Part shown: in pieces, positions 16,364 to 24,999 of the stretch | Layout: each line of letters opens with the position of its first letter | Position numbering within the stretch: position 1 is the stretch's first letter | Assembly: GCA_036394195.1 (NCBI GenBank) | Contig: DASWFO010000044.1 | Span: 1-43,555, forward strand | Reading direction: 5' to 3' | Length of the DNA stretch: 43,555 nucleotides | Source of the DNA: DATJPD01 sp036394195 | GTDB taxonomy: Bacteria > Pseudomonadota > Alphaproteobacteria > CACIAM-22H2 | The notes under the pieces: model-generated | What the model saw: the letters and a program-made list of their open reading frames with translations, nothing else | What the model was told of the DNA's origin: nothing | Databases searched by the model: none | Translations under genes and position numbers: made by a program

Positions 16364-17236
16364 GTGGAGATCCCCTGGGACCTCATCGCGATCCAGACGA
16401 TCAACGGCATCGTCACCGGGATGATCCTGGCGCTGGTGGCCTCGGGCCTGACGCTGATCTTCGGCATCATGGATGTCGTCAACTTCGCGCATGGCGAGCT
16501 CTTCATGCTGGGGGCGTATATCGGCGTCCTCATGCTGGCCAGCACCGGCAGCTTCTGGCTGGCGCTGGTCGCCGCCTCGCTCGTCGTGGCGGTGATCGGC
16601 GCCGCCTTGCAGGTCGTGACCTTGCGCCCACTTATCGGCCGCGATCCGCTGACCACCATTCTCGCCACCTTCGGACTCTCCCTGGTGCTCCAGAACTATG
16701 CGCTGTGGCAGTTCGGGCCGGTGGCGCGCAAGATCCAGGAGCCCATCACCGGCCAGTTCGACCTCTTCTATCTGCAGTATCCTTGGTACCGCCTGGTGAT
16801 CGCCGGGCTCTCGGCCGCGATCATCGGCGCCTTCTGGCTGTTCCTGAAATACGGCAAATACGGCATCTGGATTCGCGCCACGACGCAGGACCGGGTGATG
16901 GCGGAGGCCATGGGCATCCCGGTGCCGTGGGTCCACACATCCGTGTTCGCGATCGGCGCCGGGATGGCCGCGGCCAGCGGCGTGCTGTTCGGCCCGCTGG
17001 TCGGCGTCGAGCACGCGATGGGCGGCCCGTGGGTTCTCAAAGCCTTCATCGTCGTCGTGGTCGGCGGCATGGGTAATCTCGGCGGCTCGATCGCGGCGGC
17101 CATCTTCATCAGCCTGCTCGAAGCGTATGCGTCCATCTGGGTGAGCCCGTCGCAGGCGGTGATCGTGTCGTTCGTCGTCCTGATCCTGACCCTCCTCTTC
17201 CGCCCCACCGGCCTGTTCGTGCCGACACCCAAATGA
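16364..17236 (+). CDS. livH: Branched-chain amino acid-type ABC transporter permease (LivH-like)
   Basis: Inner-membrane permease of 290 residues with about eight hydrophobic segments. It has the N-terminal QTINGIVTGMILALVASGLTLIFGIMDVVNFAHGE region, split by charged turns, which is diagnostic of LivH/UrtB, and the coupling loop RATTQDRVMAEAMGIPVPWV. The end LLFRPTGLFVPTPK is also typical. The start is a GTG (16364) 3 nt after livF. The livM gene begins inside its last codons (ATGA overlap). Confidence 0.93.
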   Translation: MEIPWDLIAIQTINGIVTGMILALVASGLTLIFGIMDVVNFAHGELFMLGAYIGVLMLASTGSFWLALVAASLVVAVIGAALQVVTLRPLIGRDPLTTILATFGLSLVLQNYALWQFGPVARKIQEPITGQFDLFYLQYPWYRLVIAGLSAAIIGAFWLFLKYGKYGIWIRATTQDRVMAEAMGIPVPWVHTSVFAIGAGMAAASGVLFGPLVGVEHAMGGPWVLKAFIVVVVGGMGNLGGSIAAAIFISLLEAYASIWVSPSQAVIVSFVVLILTLLFRPTGLFVPTPK

Positions 17237-18201
17237 TCGGCACCCATATGACCCGGCGCGACGCCGCGATCTTCTGGATCGGATTTGCCGTGATCGTGGC
17301 GCTGCTGATCGCAGCCCCGCTGGTGCTGCCGCCGTTCTGGCGGCGATTCCTGACCGAGATCCTGATCTGGGGCCTGCTCGCGATGTCGTCCGACATCCTG
17401 ATCGGCTACACCGGCATGATCTCGTTCGGGCACTCCGCGTTCTTCGGCCTCGGGATCTATGGTGCCGCGGCCGCCCTGCTGCTGGTCACCCCGCCCAATC
17501 TGTTCCTGGCGATCGGCTTCGGCTTGGTCGCGGCCGCCCTGGCGGCACTGTTCGTCGCCTATTTCTCGACCCGGCTGCGCGACATCTACTTCGCGATCAC
17601 GACCCTGATCTTCTCGCAGATATTCTACGTCATCATCTTCACCTGGACGAGCGTCACCGGCGGCGAGAACGGGCTCGCGTTCACCCGCCCCGGGCTGGGC
17701 ATTCCGGGGCTCTATGTCGCCCGCTTCACGCCCGAAACCTTGCACTGGTTCGTGCTCGCCGTGGTCGCCGGCTCCTATCTCCTGCTGCGCCGGATCACCC
17801 ACTCGCCATTCGGCATGGTGCTGCAGTCCATCCGCGAGAACGAGGCCCGCACGCGGGCGATCGGCTATCACGTCGAGCACTACAAGATCGTGGCGGTGAT
17901 GCTCTCCGGCCTGTTCGCGGGACTGGCCGGCGTCCTTTACGCCCTGCAGAACCAGTTTGCGGCCCCCGACTTCGTGTTCTTCCTGGTCTCCGGCGAGACG
18001 GTCATCTTCAACGTCATCGGCGGCATCGGCACGCTGGTCGGCCCGATCGTCGGCGCCGGCTTCTTCCTGCTGCTGCGCGAAGCGCTGTCGCGCTCGTTCA
18101 CCGAGTACTACCTGATCCCGGTGGGCATCATCTTCATCGCCATGGTCATCTTCATGCCGCAGGGCCTGCTCGGCTTCGCGCGCCGCTGGCTCAACCGCTA
18201 G
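17233..18201 (+). CDS. livM: Branched-chain amino acid-type ABC transporter permease (LivM-like)
   Basis: Partner permease of LivH, 322 aa with about nine hydrophobic segments. Typical LivM features are LLAMSSDILIGYTGMISFGHSAFFGLG, the coupling loop SIRENEARTRAIGYHVEHYK, and the C-terminal GGIGTLVGPIVGAGFFLLLRE. The ATG at 17233 overlaps livH; the ATG at 17248 (MTRRDAAIF) would also serve. It ends the operon. A structured repeat element follows 60 nt downstream. Confidence 0.93.
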   Translation: MIGTHMTRRDAAIFWIGFAVIVALLIAAPLVLPPFWRRFLTEILIWGLLAMSSDILIGYTGMISFGHSAFFGLGIYGAAAALLLVTPPNLFLAIGFGLVAAALAALFVAYFSTRLRDIYFAITTLIFSQIFYVIIFTWTSVTGGENGLAFTRPGLGIPGLYVARFTPETLHWFVLAVVAGSYLLLRRITHSPFGMVLQSIRENEARTRAIGYHVEHYKIVAVMLSGLFAGLAGVLYALQNQFAAPDFVFFLVSGETVIFNVIGGIGTLVGPIVGAGFFLLLREALSRSFTEYYLIPVGIIFIAMVIFMPQGLLGFARRWLNR

Positions 18202-18260
18202 CCGGACGATGGATGCCCGGGACGCCGCGGCGGCGGGCCGCGCCGGGGCCCCCGAATCTC

Positions 18261-18364
18261 GTGCAATACTGCAATTGTTTTCACAAGCCGCTGAAATCAC
18301 GAGCGAATACCGCCAAAAAAGAATTGCACCGGCTCGATTTTGCAGATTCAGCTGCAATTCTTTT
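18261..18364. repeat. Dispersed GCAATT-arm repeat, copy A
   Basis: The first 35 bases (18261-18295) match 43131-43165 at 32 positions. GCAATTGTTTT (18271-18281) is followed by AAAAGAATTGCA (18317-18328) and by TGCAATTCTTTT (18353-18364). The last two are perfect 12-bp inverted arms around a 24-nt loop; the first arm is an almost perfect complement of the middle one, so two alternative hairpins can form. The element lies in the 338-bp gap between livM and the TPR gene. The rest of that gap (18365-18539) shows no gene, only a GGGAGGG ribosome site just before 18540. Confidence 0.75.
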
Positions 18365-18539
18365 GCTGATCGCCGCCGGTGTGATTAGTTCCTTCCTGCC
18401 CCCGCAAACAACGACCTCCGCAGGAGACGGTTGCAATGTCTCTTGCCAGGGTTGCCGCAAAGGATGACGCTTAGGCCGTCGCGGAGCTCGGTCGCTCGCG
18501 GCGACCGGGCGGCTCCCGCGCATCCTCGGGGAGGGCACC

Positions 18540-20351
18540 ATGACATATTCGATCCCGCGGCATCTCAAGCTGGCCTGTGCGGCAGCGCTTGCCGCGGCTC
18601 CCGTGGGCTGGTTCGCCGTACCCACCGCCACCGCCCCCGCTGGTCCGGTGGCGAGCGCGCTCGCCGGGCCGTTGTGCCACGCGCCGTCCGCGTTCACCGC
18701 CCGCGGCACGTTCGTGCAGCTGGCCGCCGTGGCCACGGAAGTGCCGCCGGCGGAGATCCAGGCCATCATGCCGGCCCCCGCCTTTGCCGACAGCGATCCG
18801 CCGCTCTGGGAAGGGCTCGGCACCGTCAGCTATAAGATCACGACCGCGGTGCCGGAGGCGCAGAGCTACTTCGACCAGGGTCTGCGGCTCGCCTTCGCCT
18901 TCAACCACGGCGAGGCGCAGCGCGCGTTCCGCAAGGCGCAGCGGCTCGATCCCGGCTGCGCCATGTGCTTCTGGGGCGAGGCCCTGGTACTCGGACCCAA
19001 TATCAACCTGCCGATGCAGGATGACGCGGTTGCACCGGCCTTCGCCGCCGCGCAGAAGGCGCAAGCACTCGCCGCCAACGCGAGCCCGCGTGAACAAGCG
19101 CTGATCGCGGCTGTGGCGACGCGTTACGCGGCGGACGCCAAGGCCGACCGCGCGCCGCTCGATGCGGCCTATGCCGCGGCGATGCAGAAGGTGGCGACGC
19201 AATTCCCCGATGACAACGAGATCGCGGTGTTCACCGCCGAGGCTCTGATGGACCTGAGCCCGTGGAATTACTGGCAGCCCGGCGGGCACGCGCCGAACCC
19301 GCAGAGCGCCGACATCGTGCCGACGCTCGAGCGCGTTCTGGCCCGCGCCCCCGATCATCCCGGCGCCATCCACTATTACATCCATGCCGTCGAGGCCTCG
19401 GACCGTCCGGGGCGCGCCGAGGCTTATGCCGACCGATTGCGCGGTGCCATTCCCGGTGCCGGTCATCTCGTCCACATGCCGAGCCATATCTATTACCGGA
19501 TCGGCCGCTATCTGGACGCGCTGACCGACAACAAGCGCGCGGTGCAGGTCGACGAAGCGTACCTGACGAACACCAGCGCCCCGATGGGCGTGTATCGGCT
19601 CGGCTACTATCCGCACAACGTGCATTTCGTCATGGCCGCGGCGCAGATGTCGGGCGACGGACCGACCGTGATCGCGGCGGCGGAGAAGCTGCGCGGCCTG
19701 ATCCCCGACGAGGTCGCGCGCGGCATCGCCATGGTGCAGCCGGTGAAGGCCGCACCGTATTTCGCGCACGCGCAGTTCAGCCCACCCGAGGCGATCCTGG
19801 CGTTGCCCGATCCGGGAGATGCCATTCCCTACGCGAAGGCGATGTGGCACTACGCGCGCGGCGTCGCCTACGCGACGCGGCACGACAGCGCAGCTTCGGG
19901 CGAAGCCGAAGCGATCGCACGCATCGCGCAAACGGGAGACTTCTCGCTGCTCAAGGCCGCAGGCGTGCCGGTGGCCGACGTGCTGTCGATCGCCCGCCTG
20001 ACCATCGAGGCGCGCAGCGCCCAGGCTCAGGGCGACGCCAAGGGAGCGGTGGAGCGCTTCGATAAAGCCGCAGCGCTGCAGGACGGATTAGCTTACACCG
20101 AACCGCCCTATTGGTACTACCCGGTGCGCCAGTCGTTGGCGGCAGCACTGCTGCAGGCCGGCCGCTTCGACGAGGCCGAGGAGCAGTTCAAGCGCGCCCT
20201 CGACCGCGCGCCGAATAACGGCTGGTCCTATTACGGCCTGGTGGAACTCGCCAAGGCGCGCGGCGACGGCGAGGCCATGCGCCGCGCCGAAGGCGAACTC
20301 GCCAAGACGTGGATCGGCGACCGGCACCTCCTGCAGCTCGCCAATCTGTGA
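18540..20351 (+). CDS. Exported tetratricopeptide-repeat protein of unknown function
   Basis: The protein has 603 residues. The N-terminus (residues 8-30) is hydrophobic with small residues and reads as a signal peptide or anchor, so the protein is probably periplasmic. From about 105 the chain is TPR-like: FDQGLRLAFAFNHGEAQRAF, a CxxC pair at C140/C143 (DPGCAMCFWGEAL), then HYYIHAVEAS, HMPSHIYYRIGRY and YYPHNVHF. These histidine- and tyrosine-rich motifs recur in a family of uncharacterised bacterial TPR proteins. The histidines and CxxC could bind a metal or haem, which is only an inference. The last 100 residues contain two more standard TPRs. It starts at an ATG after GGGAGGG and seems to be a single-gene unit. 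Confidence 0.85.
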   Translation: MTYSIPRHLKLACAAALAAAPVGWFAVPTATAPAGPVASALAGPLCHAPSAFTARGTFVQLAAVATEVPPAEIQAIMPAPAFADSDPPLWEGLGTVSYKITTAVPEAQSYFDQGLRLAFAFNHGEAQRAFRKAQRLDPGCAMCFWGEALVLGPNINLPMQDDAVAPAFAAAQKAQALAANASPREQALIAAVATRYAADAKADRAPLDAAYAAAMQKVATQFPDDNEIAVFTAEALMDLSPWNYWQPGGHAPNPQSADIVPTLERVLARAPDHPGAIHYYIHAVEASDRPGRAEAYADRLRGAIPGAGHLVHMPSHIYYRIGRYLDALTDNKRAVQVDEAYLTNTSAPMGVYRLGYYPHNVHFVMAAAQMSGDGPTVIAAAEKLRGLIPDEVARGIAMVQPVKAAPYFAHAQFSPPEAILALPDPGDAIPYAKAMWHYARGVAYATRHDSAASGEAEAIARIAQTGDFSLLKAAGVPVADVLSIARLTIEARSAQAQGDAKGAVERFDKAAALQDGLAYTEPPYWYYPVRQSLAAALLQAGRFDEAEEQFKRALDRAPNNGWSYYGLVELAKARGDGEAMRRAEGELAKTWIGDRHLLQLANL

Positions 20352-20411
20352 CCGCGCCGGCGGGCGCGAGGCCCCGCCCCGGCCCGCCCTCGGGGCCGCC
20401 GGGATCGTGAC

Positions 20412-20431
20412 TGCCCCGCCGGGACGGGGCA
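20412..20431. terminator. GC-rich hairpin after the TPR gene
   Basis: TGCCCCG (20412-20418) and CGGGGCA (20425-20431) pair around a 6-nt loop in the 183-bp gap between the TPR and cyclase genes. No T-run follows, so it may be a Rho-dependent or weak terminator. A second dyad, CCGCCCA (20435-20441) with TGGGCGG (20456-20462), lies directly downstream, where the cyclase promoter should be. Confidence 0.4.
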
Positions 20432-20534
20432 CGTCCGCCCACAGGTTTGATTCATTGGGCGGCCACGGCAAGGTGTAGTAATAGGTATCTGTGTCGGGGG
20501 CGCGCTTTGACGGCGGCGAGAGAGAGCAGCGCCC

Positions 20535-22298
20535 ATGGCCACCCCGGGGCAGGACCGAGTTGAACGAAGGCTGGCCGCGATTCTGGCGGCCGATATTGCC
20601 GGCTACAGCCGGCTGATGGGCGCCGACGAGGAAGGCACGCTTGCGGCGCTGAAGGCGCTGCGCAAATCGCTCATCGATCCCAAGATCGACAGCCACCGTG
20701 GCCGTACCGTCAAAACCACCGGCGACGGCGCCCTCGTCGAGTTCGCGAGCGCGGTCGACGCCGTGCGTTGCGCCATGGATGTCCAGCGCACCATGGCCGA
20801 GCGCAATGTCGATATTCCTGAGGATCGCCGGATCGAGTTCCGCATCGGCATCAATGTCGGCGACGTCATCCTCGACGAGGGCGACATCTACGGCGACGGC
20901 GTCAACATCGCGGCGCGGGTGGAAACCCTGTCGCAGCCCGGCGCGATCTGCCTGTCCGACAGCGCCTATCAGCAGATCAAGGGAAAGCTCGCCCTCGACG
21001 TCAACGACATGGGCGAGCAGCGCCTCAAGAACATCGCGGAGCCGGTGCGAGTCTACAGCGTTCGCCTCAACAATGCCCCGGCTCGCCCCGCGCTGGCCCT
21101 GCCCGACAAGCCGTCGATCGCGGTCCTGCCGTTCCAGAACATGAGCGGCGACCCTGAACAGGAATACTTCGTTGATGGCATGGCCGAGGACATCATCACC
21201 GCGCTCTCGCGCATGCGCTGGCTGTTCGTGATCGCGCGCAATTCGAGCTTCGTTTACAAGGGCCGCGCCGTGGACCTGAAGCAGGTCGGGCGCGAGCTGG
21301 GCGTGCGCTACGTCCTGGAAGGCAGCGTGCGCAAGACGGCGAACCGGGTGCGGATCACGGGCCAGCTCATCGACACCTCGACCGGCGCGCATCTGTGGGC
21401 GGACCGCTTCGACGGCGGGCTGGGGGACGTCTTCGATCTCCAGGATCATGTCACCACGAACGTCGTGGGCGCGATCGCGCCGATGCTGGAGCGCGCCGAA
21501 ATCGAGCGTGCAAAGCGGAAACCGACCGAAAGCCTGGATGCCTACGACTATTTCCTGCGCGGGATGGCCTGTGTCCATCAATGGAGCTCGGAGGCGAACG
21601 ACGGGGCGCTCCGGATATTTCACAAGGCCATCGAGCTCGATCCCGATTTCGCCTCGGCCTACGGGATGGCGTCGTGGTGCTACGTCTGGCGGTGGATCAA
21701 TCGCTGGACGCTCGACCGCGCGCAAGAGACCGCCGAAGCCACGCGCCTGGCCCGGCGAGCCGTCGATCTCGGCGACGACGACGCGGTCGCGCTCTCGATG
21801 GCCGGGTATGCGCTCGTCTTCATGGCCCATGATCTCGAGGGCGGCGCCGCTCTCATCGATCGGGCGCTCTCGATGAATCCCAACCTGGCGTGGGCGTGGC
21901 ACTCGAGCGGCTGGGTCAGGGACTTTCTCGGCGAGCCGGACGTGGCGATCAAGCACCTGGAGCACGGCATGCGCCTGAGCCCGCTGGATCCGTTCGTGTT
22001 CCGCGCCTACGCGGGTCTTGCCTGCGCCCATCTTCTCGCCGGCCGCTACGACGACTCATCGTTGTGGGCGGAACGGGCGTTGCAGCGGCGCCCCAATCTC
22101 CTCGTCGCAATACGCGAAGCGGCCGCAAGTCATGCGCTGGCCGGACGGCTTCCCGAAGCCCAGAAGGCGATGGCGCAGCTGCGCCAGTGCGATCCCAGAT
22201 TGCGCGTCTCCAATCTCAAGGAATGGCTGCCGCTGCGCCGGCCGCAGGATATTGCCCGGTACGAAGAGGGCTTGCGAAAGGCCGGGCTGCCCGAGTGA
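20535..22298 (+). CDS. Class III adenylate cyclase with TolB-like domain and TPR repeats
   Basis: The protein has 587 residues. Residues 10-180 are a class III nucleotide cyclase domain: ILAADIAGYSRLM holds the metal ligand D20, TVKTTGDGALVEF holds K60 and the second metal ligand D64, and GDGVNIAARVE holds the transition-state N124 and R128. The catalytic residues are intact, so it is likely active in making cAMP. Residues about 193-300 (SIAVLPFQNMSGDPEQEYF, LEGSVRK, GAHLWADRF) match the TolB-like N-terminal domain often fused to such cyclases. The rest is TPR-like helices (GEPDVAIKHLEHGMRLSPLDP). No membrane segment is seen, so it is probably soluble. Such multi-domain cyclases are numerous in rhizobia-like bacteria. 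Confidence 0.92.
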   Translation: MATPGQDRVERRLAAILAADIAGYSRLMGADEEGTLAALKALRKSLIDPKIDSHRGRTVKTTGDGALVEFASAVDAVRCAMDVQRTMAERNVDIPEDRRIEFRIGINVGDVILDEGDIYGDGVNIAARVETLSQPGAICLSDSAYQQIKGKLALDVNDMGEQRLKNIAEPVRVYSVRLNNAPARPALALPDKPSIAVLPFQNMSGDPEQEYFVDGMAEDIITALSRMRWLFVIARNSSFVYKGRAVDLKQVGRELGVRYVLEGSVRKTANRVRITGQLIDTSTGAHLWADRFDGGLGDVFDLQDHVTTNVVGAIAPMLERAEIERAKRKPTESLDAYDYFLRGMACVHQWSSEANDGALRIFHKAIELDPDFASAYGMASWCYVWRWINRWTLDRAQETAEATRLARRAVDLGDDDAVALSMAGYALVFMAHDLEGGAALIDRALSMNPNLAWAWHSSGWVRDFLGEPDVAIKHLEHGMRLSPLDPFVFRAYAGLACAHLLAGRYDDSSLWAERALQRRPNLLVAIREAAASHALAGRLPEAQKAMAQLRQCDPRLRVSNLKEWLPLRRPQDIARYEEGLRKAGLPE

Positions 22299-22323
22299 CC
22301 GCTTCTTCGCGGTTCGGTCCGAC

Positions 22324-23613
22324 TTACTCGGGCAAGGTCTCGCCGCGGGTCTCCACCGCAAACGGGATGATCAACAAGCCGACACCAAATGCGATCGCGG
22401 TGATGGCGACCGGCGTGCCGAGCGTGCCCATCGCGGCCACCGCCCCGGCGAGGCCGAAATTCACCCCGGCGCCGATGAAGCGGCCGACCGACGTGCAGAA
22501 GGCGAACGCGGTTCCGCGCGCCTCGGTGCCGAACAGCTCCGGCAGCCACAGGCTGAAGATCGCGAAGTTGCCGCCGAACAAGCCGAGGAAGAACAGCACC
22601 ACGATAAACGTCGGCAGGGCCGAGCCGGTCGGCAAGTAGAACGCCCAGCCGAAGGCCAGCGCGATCGTCACCATCATGCCGACATAGTAGAGGGCCAGCG
22701 TCGGGCGACGGCCGAACCGCTCCGCGAGCCACGGCACCGCGATGCAGCCCAGGATCGTGCCGATGGAGAGCAGGCCGGTGCCGTAGGACGCCATCTTCGC
22801 CGCGGCCGGGGGCGCCATTCCGGCCTGGCGAGCGAGGAAGATGATCGCCGTCGGCTCATAGACGGCACCCGCCCACAGACCGACGATCGAGATGGTCAGC
22901 AGCACCGACATGGTGATCGTGCGCCGGCGATAGCGGGGACTGAAGATCACCTGGAATGGATTGCGCTGCTTCGCAGGCACCGCCAGCTCCTCCCGATGCT
23001 GGTGCTCCCAGCGCTCCGGCTCCTTGACCCCGAGCAAGGTTATGAGGGCCACGACCACGGGAAAGAGGCCGCACAGGAACATGGCGCGCCAGCCGAGCGA
23101 GGCGCCAACGGTATAGTTCAAGGCGGCCGCGACGAAGAAGCCGACGTAGTAGCCCGTCTGCAGGTAGCCGGCGCCCATCTTGCGCCGGTCCTCCGGCCAC
23201 GCCTCGGCGACGTAGGTGCCGGCCATGGCCCACTCGCCGCCCACGCCAACGCCCGCGAGGAAGCGGAAGAGCGCCAGCAGCCAGACATTGGGGGCGAGCG
23301 CGGCCGCACCCGTAAACACCGAGTAGACCAGCACCGTCCCGGCGAGCGACTTCGTGCGGCCGAATTTGTCGGAGAACGGCCCCCAGATGAACGAGAAGCC
23401 CCAGCCCACCAGGAACAGGCCGAACATCAGGGAACCGACATATCCGATGTTGGCGGGAGTCGCCGCGATGCCCGAACGCGGCAGCAACTCGGTGAGGGCC
23501 GGCCCCAGGACCAGCGCGAAGATGACGGAATCCATGCCGTCCAGCATCCAGCCGAACCAGGCGGACCAGAAACCGACGATTTGCTGCCGGTTCAGCGGCG
23601 TGCGTGAGCGCAT
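22324..23613 (-). CDS. MFS transporter (metabolite:H+ symporter type)
   Basis: A 429-residue carrier with about 12 membrane helices. The motif GPFSDKFGRTKSL after helix 2 and its pseudo-repeat AERFGRRPTL after helix 8 are the MFS loop signatures. DGMDSVIFALVLGPAL in helix 1 and GVGVGGEWAMAGTYVAE in helix 4 are typical of the aromatic-acid/carboxylate symporter and SHS (sialate/lactate) branches. The substrate is probably a monocarboxylate or other organic acid, in keeping with the lactate-dehydrogenase-like gene 28 nt upstream on the same strand. The cyclase gene on the other strand ends 25 nt from its stop. Confidence 0.85.
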   Translation of the reverse strand: MRSRTPLNRQQIVGFWSAWFGWMLDGMDSVIFALVLGPALTELLPRSGIAATPANIGYVGSLMFGLFLVGWGFSFIWGPFSDKFGRTKSLAGTVLVYSVFTGAAALAPNVWLLALFRFLAGVGVGGEWAMAGTYVAEAWPEDRRKMGAGYLQTGYYVGFFVAAALNYTVGASLGWRAMFLCGLFPVVVALITLLGVKEPERWEHQHREELAVPAKQRNPFQVIFSPRYRRRTITMSVLLTISIVGLWAGAVYEPTAIIFLARQAGMAPPAAAKMASYGTGLLSIGTILGCIAVPWLAERFGRRPTLALYYVGMMVTIALAFGWAFYLPTGSALPTFIVVLFFLGLFGGNFAIFSLWLPELFGTEARGTAFAFCTSVGRFIGAGVNFGLAGAVAAMGTLGTPVAITAIAFGVGLLIIPFAVETRGETLPE

Positions 23614-23641
23614 GGACGTTACCGCCCCCTCGGAAGAGGGC

Positions 23642-24583
23642 TCAGCCGGACTTGACGTACTTGCGGACGACGCTTTTCAGCGTGTCGGCGCTCCGCTCCA
23701 GAGCCCGCGTCTCCTCGTCCGACATTTCCGGCCACAGCACCTCGCAGACGCCGGCGTGTCCGACGACGCTGGGCAGCGACAGCGTGACGCCATAGCGGGC
23801 GTTGTGCGCGCCGACGGGGAAAACGGCCCGCTCATCCCGCAGCACGACCTCGGCCACACGCCCCGCGACCATGCCGATGCCGTACTGGCTGGCGCCTATT
23901 CCCTCGATGATCGTGATGTTGGCGTAGCGCACGTCGTGCTCGACCGCGTGACGAAACTCGTCGAGCGCAATCCCACGTTGGGCCAGCAGGTCCCGCACGC
24001 GCATGCCGCCAATGCGCGCCGACGACCACAGAAACACGCTCGACGTGCCGTGCTCGCCGACCACGTAGGCATCGACGCAGGACGGGCTGACGCCGAGCCG
24101 CTCGGCCAGATGCACGCGAAAGCGCAAGCTGTCGAGATAGGTGCTCGTGCTCAGCACGCGCTCGTGACCCGCAAGACGGCGCGTAATCTCGACCAGCGGC
24201 TCCGGCGGGTTGGTGGCGATGAGGATCACCGCCTCGGGAGCCGCCTTCACCAGCCGCGGCACGATGTCCTCGAACACCTTCACGTTCGGCTCGAGCAGGC
24301 GTAACCGGCCGGCCGGATCGTTGCGGTCCGTGGCCCCACCCGCTTTCTCGTTCACGCCGGCGGCGATGATCGCCAGCCTGGTTCCCGCGAGATCGCCGTA
24401 ATCGCCGTCCGCCAGCGACACCAGCGGCGACAGCGGCACTCCGTAATGCATGTCGGTCGCCACGGCCTTCGCCCGCGCGCGGTCACGGTCGACAAGGATG
24501 ACCTCCCGCGCCCGCGCGCGCAGGGCAATCGCCATGGCGGTCGCAGCCCCGACCGCGCCGACCCCGATGATTGCCACCTTCAT
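23642..24583 (-). CDS. Lactate/malate dehydrogenase family protein with an altered substrate loop
   Basis: A 313-residue NAD-dependent 2-hydroxyacid dehydrogenase homologue. It begins with the Rossmann motif AIIGVGAVGAATA (4-16), has IATNPPEPLVEITRRL (122-137) in place of the usual NPVD region, and the catalytic histidine H178 in VVGEHGTSSV. The flexible substrate loop, normally NQKPGETR (lactate) or RKPGMTR (malate), reads NEKAGGATDRNDP (78-90). It is longer and has glutamate where glutamine or arginine selects the substrate. The substrate may therefore not be lactate or malate. It lies 29 nt after cyoD and 28 nt before the MFS gene, so it is probably co-transcribed with the quinol oxidase. 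Confidence 0.8.
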   Translation of the reverse strand: MKVAIIGVGAVGAATAMAIALRARAREVILVDRDRARAKAVATDMHYGVPLSPLVSLADGDYGDLAGTRLAIIAAGVNEKAGGATDRNDPAGRLRLLEPNVKVFEDIVPRLVKAAPEAVILIATNPPEPLVEITRRLAGHERVLSTSTYLDSLRFRVHLAERLGVSPSCVDAYVVGEHGTSSVFLWSSARIGGMRVRDLLAQRGIALDEFRHAVEHDVRYANITIIEGIGASQYGIGMVAGRVAEVVLRDERAVFPVGAHNARYGVTLSLPSVVGHAGVCEVLWPEMSDEETRALERSADTLKSVVRKYVKSG

Positions 24584-24612
24584 CCCATCCTCCTTCCGAC
24601 CGCTTGCCCAGC

Positions 24613-24999
24613 TCAGCGCTGCATCTGCATGATCTGATCCATGGGCATCATGTTGTGATTCATATGCGCCATGATCCAGAGCGAACCGATGATGACCAAC
24701 AAAACGATCAGCACGCCGAAGGCGAGCGCCATGGCGTTGTTGACGTTGTCGGGGCCGGTCGTCATGTGGAGGAAGAAGACGAGGTGAATGCCCATCTGCG
24801 CAATCGCGAGAACCGCAAGTGCGACCGGAATGCTCGGCTGCCAGACGAGCGTGGTCTGCGCAACAAAGAAGGACACGATGGTCAGCAGCGTCGCGAGCCC
24901 GAGCCCGATCAGGTAGACTCCGATTTCCAGGACAGCCTCGTGTCCGCCGACGAGCTCGTCGTCCGGTGCCGCGCCTCTTTCCTGTTCGGAGGGACTCAT
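24613..24999 (-). CDS. cyoD: Cytochrome bo-type quinol oxidase subunit IV
   Basis: A small membrane subunit (128 aa, three hydrophobic helices) that stabilises the oxidase core during CuB insertion and assembly. The middle helix pair includes FFVAQTTLVWQPSIPVALAV and the conserved QMGIHLVFFLHM. The C-terminus is unusually methionine- and histidine-rich (MAHMNHNMMPMDQIMQMQR), which might help bind copper. The ATG at 24999 overlaps the cyoC stop (ATGA); longer upstream reading is an antisense-like extension. It is the last of cyoABCD. Confidence 0.9.
   Translation of the reverse strand: MSPSEQERGAAPDDELVGGHEAVLEIGVYLIGLGLATLLTIVSFFVAQTTLVWQPSIPVALAVLAIAQMGIHLVFFLHMTTGPDNVNNAMALAFGVLIVLLVIIGSLWIMAHMNHNMMPMDQIMQMQR

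Noticed and set aside
18213..18467. Plus-strand frame across repeat copy A (84 codons)
   Set aside because: Low-complexity start, no ribosome site, and it crosses the structured repeat; a hydrophobic stretch in the middle is probably chance.
20352..20411. GC-rich tract after the TPR gene as another two-hairpin repeat
   Set aside because: It contains GC-rich dyads but not the hairpin-hairpin-GGGTG tail order of the elements at 36 and 38 kb.
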